Positions 60,672 to 64,000 of a stretch of DNA of 64,000 nt are shown here, piece by piece. A program made the translations under genes and the position numbers. The stretch comes from Epilithonimonas xixisoli (GTDB taxonomy: Bacteria; Bacteroidota; Bacteroidia; Flavobacteriales; Weeksellaceae), in the NCBI RefSeq assembly GCF_004365655.1, contig NZ_SOEO01000001.1, positions 310,001 through 374,000 of the forward strand, read 5' to 3'. The notes beneath the pieces were generated by a model. The model had not been told where the DNA came from. It ran no database searches and saw only the letters and a list, made by a program, of their open reading frames with translations. Each line of letters opens with the position of its first letter. Position 1 is the stretch's first letter.

Positions 60672-61733
60672 TTACTGGAATGCTAAAATCACAGCACCTG
60701 TTATGATAAGATTTACCAATGCCAATGGAATCAAAGTTTTCCATCCAAGGTGCATCAATTGATCGTATCTGAATCTCGGAAGTGTCCATCTGATCCACAT
60801 AAAGATCAAAATTCCGACGATTGTTTTTGTTAAGAATGCGACGATGCTTAAGATTCCCGCTGCATTTTCTCCCCAATTTTGAGTTACCCAATCAATTCCA
60901 GGATAATTGTAACCTCCGAAGAATAGAACTACGATGAATGCATTAGAAATAAACATATTCACGTATTCCCCAAACATATACAATCCTAATTTCATTGATG
61001 AATACTCTGTTGAATAACCAGTTACCAATTCAGATTCACATTCAGGTAAATCGAATGGGTGACGGTTGGTTTCTGCCATTGCCGCAATGAAAAATATTAG
61101 GAAGGCTAATGGTTGATAAAGAATATTCCAGTTAATTCCGGAAATTGCAGGAATGAATCCCCAGATTTTCCCGGCAGACTGTGCTTCTGTAATCAATTTT
61201 AAATCAAGACTTCCAGACATCATAATGATTGACAATAAAGACAATCCCATTGCCAATTCGTAAGAAATCATTTGAGAAGAAGCTCTGATGGCACCTAACA
61301 AAGAATATTTGTTATTTGAAGCCCAACCTCCGATCATAATTCCGTAAACACCGATGGAAGCCATTCCGATGATGAAAAGTACACCAACATCAATATTAGC
61401 AACCTGAAGATCAAAAGATGTTCCGCCAATGTTCAATGTTTTACCCCAAGGAATTACTGCGCCAGTAATCAATGAAATAAACATCACCAAAGAAGGTCCT
61501 AGTACAAAAAGGAATTTCTCGGCGTTCTGCGGTGTAAAATCTTCTTTAAAGAAAAATTTACCTCCATCTGCCAACGGTTGCAACAATCCGAAAGGTCCCG
61601 ATCTGTTTGGTCCAATCCTGTCCTGCATAATAGCGGCTACTTTTCGCTCTGCCCAAGTAGAGTAGGCAGCAATAGTAAGCGCCAAAAGGAAAAGAGCAAG
61701 TACTAATATGATTTTAAAAGTCAGTAATTCCAT
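60672..61733 (-). CDS. nuoH: NADH-quinone oxidoreductase subunit H
   Basis: A 353-residue membrane subunit with eight helices. AERKVAAIMQDRIGPNRSGPFGLLQPLADGGKFFFKED (about 29-66) is the quinone-site signature, and AETNRHPFDLPECESELVTGYSTEYSS follows. It joins the peripheral arm to the pump. Confidence 0.95.
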   Translation of the reverse strand: MELLTFKIILVLALFLLALTIAAYSTWAERKVAAIMQDRIGPNRSGPFGLLQPLADGGKFFFKEDFTPQNAEKFLFVLGPSLVMFISLITGAVIPWGKTLNIGGTSFDLQVANIDVGVLFIIGMASIGVYGIMIGGWASNNKYSLLGAIRASSQMISYELAMGLSLLSIIMMSGSLDLKLITEAQSAGKIWGFIPAISGINWNILYQPLAFLIFFIAAMAETNRHPFDLPECESELVTGYSTEYSSMKLGLYMFGEYVNMFISNAFIVVLFFGGYNYPGIDWVTQNWGENAAGILSIVAFLTKTIVGILIFMWIRWTLPRFRYDQLMHLGWKTLIPLALVNLIITGAVILAFQ

Positions 61734-61779
61734 ATCAATTTATTTGAGATTTGAAGTTTGAGATTTGAAGTTCTCAAAA

Positions 61780-62808
61780 TCAAATGGTCTCATTATCTAA
61801 TTTTTCAATTTCTTTTTCGTCTGCTACACCAATTTCCTTGGCTTCAGCATTTTCTAAAACATTATAGCTATCTGTTTTTTTCTCATAATGATTAAGAGAA
61901 ATCACAGAATGTCTGTCGATATGTCTTGGTCCTTCGATGTTCCAAAGTGCAGTATCTTTTTTATGGAAACGACACTCGTCACAGATCCATTCTTCAACTT
62001 CTCCGTATTGGTCTTTTCGAGCTGTTACTCTTACAACTTCATCACCTTTCATCCAAACGACTGCTTTTCCGCTACATTTTGTACAAGAACAAGTCGCGTT
62101 GTAAGGTTTTGTGAACCAAACTCTGCTGGTGAATCTCGCCGTTCTATCCGTTAAAGCTCCAACTGGACAAACATCGATCACGTTTCCGATGAAATCGTTG
62201 TCCAAAGCTTTGTTCAACATTGTAGAGATCTCTGCGTGGTCACCTCTGTAAAGGATTCCGTGCTCTCTTTTCTCCGTCAATTGATTTGCTGCCAAAACGC
62301 ATCTTGCGCAAAGGATGCAACGGTTCATATTCAGTTTGATGTTTGGACCAATGTCGTCTGCATCATAAGTATTTCTTTCAAATTCAGTTCTGGTTTCAAG
62401 ATTACCATGCTCGTAACCAAGATCCTGAAGATGACATTCTCCCGCCTGATCACAAACTGGGCAATCCAAAGGGTGATTGACCAAAAGAAATTCGGTCACC
62501 GCTTTTCTACCTTCCTGTGCTTTTTCGGAACTAAGGTTTTTCACTTCCATTCCGTCCATCACGCCAGTTCTACAACTTGCGACTAACTTCGGCATTGGTC
62601 TCGGGTCTGCTTCGGAACCTTTGGAAACTTCTACCAAACACGTTCTGCATCTTCCTCCGCTGGTTTCCAGTTTGCTATAATAACACATAGCTGGCGGAAC
62701 AGATTTCCCACCGATTTGTCTTGCAGCTTCCAAAATAGAAGTACCAGGCAAAACTTCAGTAGTCTGTCCGTCTATGGTAACTTTAAATTTTTTGACTTCT
62801 TCGCTCAT
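61780..62808 (-). CDS. nuoG: NADH-quinone oxidoreductase subunit G (short form)
   Basis: A 342-residue protein. A 2Fe-2S ferredoxin domain has C42, C54, C57 and C78. A His/Cys motif HPLDCPVCDQAGECHLQDLG follows, then NRCILCARCVLAANQ with VCPVGALTD, and an Fe4S4 domain CSCTKCSGKAVV to ICDECRF. The large molybdopterin-like domain of E. coli NuoG (about 900 residues) is missing, a form commonly seen in flavobacteria. It needs NuoF next door. Confidence 0.92.
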   Translation of the reverse strand: MSEEVKKFKVTIDGQTTEVLPGTSILEAARQIGGKSVPPAMCYYSKLETSGGRCRTCLVEVSKGSEADPRPMPKLVASCRTGVMDGMEVKNLSSEKAQEGRKAVTEFLLVNHPLDCPVCDQAGECHLQDLGYEHGNLETRTEFERNTYDADDIGPNIKLNMNRCILCARCVLAANQLTEKREHGILYRGDHAEISTMLNKALDNDFIGNVIDVCPVGALTDRTARFTSRVWFTKPYNATCSCTKCSGKAVVWMKGDEVVRVTARKDQYGEVEEWICDECRFHKKDTALWNIEGPRHIDRHSVISLNHYEKKTDSYNVLENAEAKEIGVADEKEIEKLDNETI

Positions 62809-62904
62809 ATTTCAAGGTTTTAGATTTTCGGATTTTAGATTAAATCTTTGTCCTCAATCTTTTGTCAATTCTATTTATATTTAAAATATAACTTAATGTA
62901 TATT

Positions 62905-63804
62905 TTAGTTTTTTAATTTTCTATTAAAAACGTATCCGATTCCAAAATTAACTTGGTAGAATACGAAGTCCTGACTTGCTTTATCAGGTTTATTGTTCAA
63001 CATAGTTTTGATATCAGGCATATTGATGTAACCAAATTTCCCTTCTACTCTTGCCATCCAATGATTCCAGAAAACAAGATTGATGTTGGCTCTTGCGTCC
63101 AATCCAAATCCTGCTACGTGAAATCTGTCACTTCTTTCATTTCCAAAAAGTTTCACATTACTTTTCGGAAAAAGAACACCTGCGCCGGCTCCATAAGCCC
63201 AAAAGATATCAAAATTCTTTTTACTTAATAGATTTTTGTATTTCTCTACACCTGCATTCACATAATTCAATCCATCTGTATGTTCAAAGGTTAAAAACTG
63301 TTCGTCTGATAAATTGACTTGCCCGTTCTGAACCATCGCTGCATAAGTCGGGTCAGAAATATGACCATTAAACTTTGCAGTTTGATTTTGATCCATCACG
63401 TATTTCATGTGATCCGTTCCAACCACCAAAGCCAGATTATCTTTCAAAAAATAAGCATATCTGAAATTAAATTGTGGAATAGATACTTTTCCAGGATTAA
63501 TATAATCCAAACTCAACGGCGATGGTCTGTCTTGAGCGGTTACATTTTGCAACGTAAAATCATAACCATTTCCTTTGAATCTAATATCAGAATCACTGAA
63601 TCCAGCTCTGTTCCAACCCCAGAAAACGAACATTGTTCCTTTTTTTAAAGTGGATTTTTTACTAGTTCGTTCAAAACATTTTGTAGAATAAACTTCTTCT
63701 ATATCTCTAACAATACTATCTTTTTGCCCGAAAACAAAATTCAATCCAACAAAAAACACAAAAATCAATTCAAAGAACTTCTTCTTCGTTGTAAAATTTA
63801 TCAT
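62905..63804 (-). CDS. Outer membrane beta-barrel protein inside the nuo operon
   Basis: A 299-residue protein with a signal peptide ending near FVFGQ (residue 27). The mature part has barrel-like strands (FNFRYAYFLKDNLALVVGTDHMKY, FDIFWAYGAGAGVLF, GFGLDARANINLVFWNHWMARVEGKFGYIN) and ends FGIGYVFNRKLKN. No link to complex I chemistry is visible. It lies between nuoF (18 nt) and nuoG (96 nt). Confidence 0.8.
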   Translation of the reverse strand: MINFTTKKKFFELIFVFFVGLNFVFGQKDSIVRDIEEVYSTKCFERTSKKSTLKKGTMFVFWGWNRAGFSDSDIRFKGNGYDFTLQNVTAQDRPSPLSLDYINPGKVSIPQFNFRYAYFLKDNLALVVGTDHMKYVMDQNQTAKFNGHISDPTYAAMVQNGQVNLSDEQFLTFEHTDGLNYVNAGVEKYKNLLSKKNFDIFWAYGAGAGVLFPKSNVKLFGNERSDRFHVAGFGLDARANINLVFWNHWMARVEGKFGYINMPDIKTMLNNKPDKASQDFVFYQVNFGIGYVFNRKLKN

Positions 63805-63822
63805 CTTCTAAAATCCTCCTTC

Positions 63823-64000
63823 TTATTTTGCAACTGCTGGGATTGGGTCTGCATAATTTGCCAATCCATAATTTTGAGTTTGGCTCAACTCAGGGTTGTT
63901 CACGTGCCATTCAAACTCATCTCTGAAGTGTCTGATAGCAGCAGCAACCGGCCAAGCAGCAGCATCTCCCAAAGGACAAATGGTATTACCTTCGATTTTT
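63823..64000 (-). CDS. nuoF: NADH-quinone oxidoreductase subunit F, C-terminal end (partial)
   Basis: The last 58 residues before the stop are visible: [32 protein letters not shown] matches the end of NuoF, which includes the final cysteine of the 4Fe-4S cluster N3. The rest lies beyond the window. NuoF binds FMN and NADH. Confidence 0.92.
   Translation of the reverse strand, partial: KIEGNTICPLGDAAAWPVAAAIRHFRDEFEWHVNNPELSQTQNYGLANYADPIPAVAK

Overview
The window looks like chromosome of a flavobacterium, probably Weeksellaceae (Chryseobacterium/Epilithonimonas type). This is inferred from AT-rich DNA, Bacteroidetes promoters (TTG or TTTG, then TAnnTTTG), a PorP/SprF protein, GSCFA, DUF3822 and DUF3575 proteins, and a nuo operon with the short NuoG usual in this class. 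No rRNA gene and no complete tRNA gene was seen.

Positions 1 to about 9.2 kb are the early end of a Mu-like transposable prophage. A LexA-type repressor (8191-8901, +) stands divergent from a long leftward operon: a small HTH-like protein, small ORFs, MuA-like DDE transposase, MuB-like ATPase, an HNH endonuclease, a P-loop ATPase, several tiny ORFs, a DUF3164 protein, a possible GemA-like protein, a split DUF3850 gene and a Phg_2220_C protein cut by the window edge. Two 50-nt elements (1930-1979 and 7501-7550, minus strand) align without gaps, fold like a tRNA acceptor stem plus T arm, and differ mainly by compensatory base changes. Each lies between a short ORF and the next larger gene, one of which is the transposase. 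I regard this pair as the most novel feature of the window.

Positions 9403-10527 hold a CRISPR array of 15 repeats of 47 bp and 14 spacers of exactly 30 bp. It has the look of type II-C, but no cas gene is visible. Read on the minus strand, every repeat contains a match to the Bacteroidetes promoter, which suggests that each crRNA is transcribed from its own repeat. The array starts about 200 bp from the presumed prophage end, so a cas operon may lie beyond the prophage.

From 10.5 to 53.5 kb the genes are ordinary chromosomal ones: CorA, FabH, the OhrR/Ohr peroxide pair with a perfect operator, YceI, two cupins, serine dehydratase, two DEAD-box helicases, a PhoU-like/PiT phosphate pair, a prenyl synthase, TatD, Obg-Adk-Hpt, a PASTA protein, RluD-like synthase, HemW, MurI, LysR/MdaB, an ABC-F ATPase, RsmD, LpxH-like, aquaporin and a CocE-type hydrolase. 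Intergenic gaps carry a dispersed palindromic repeat with interchangeable centres and gaps built from slipped short words.

Positions 53.8-64 kb are the complex I operon on the minus strand, nuoF (partial)-G-H-I-J-K-L-M-N. Two non-nuo genes sit inside it: an outer-membrane barrel protein between nuoF and nuoG, and a 23S-intervening-sequence-type four-helix-bundle protein between nuoH and nuoI.
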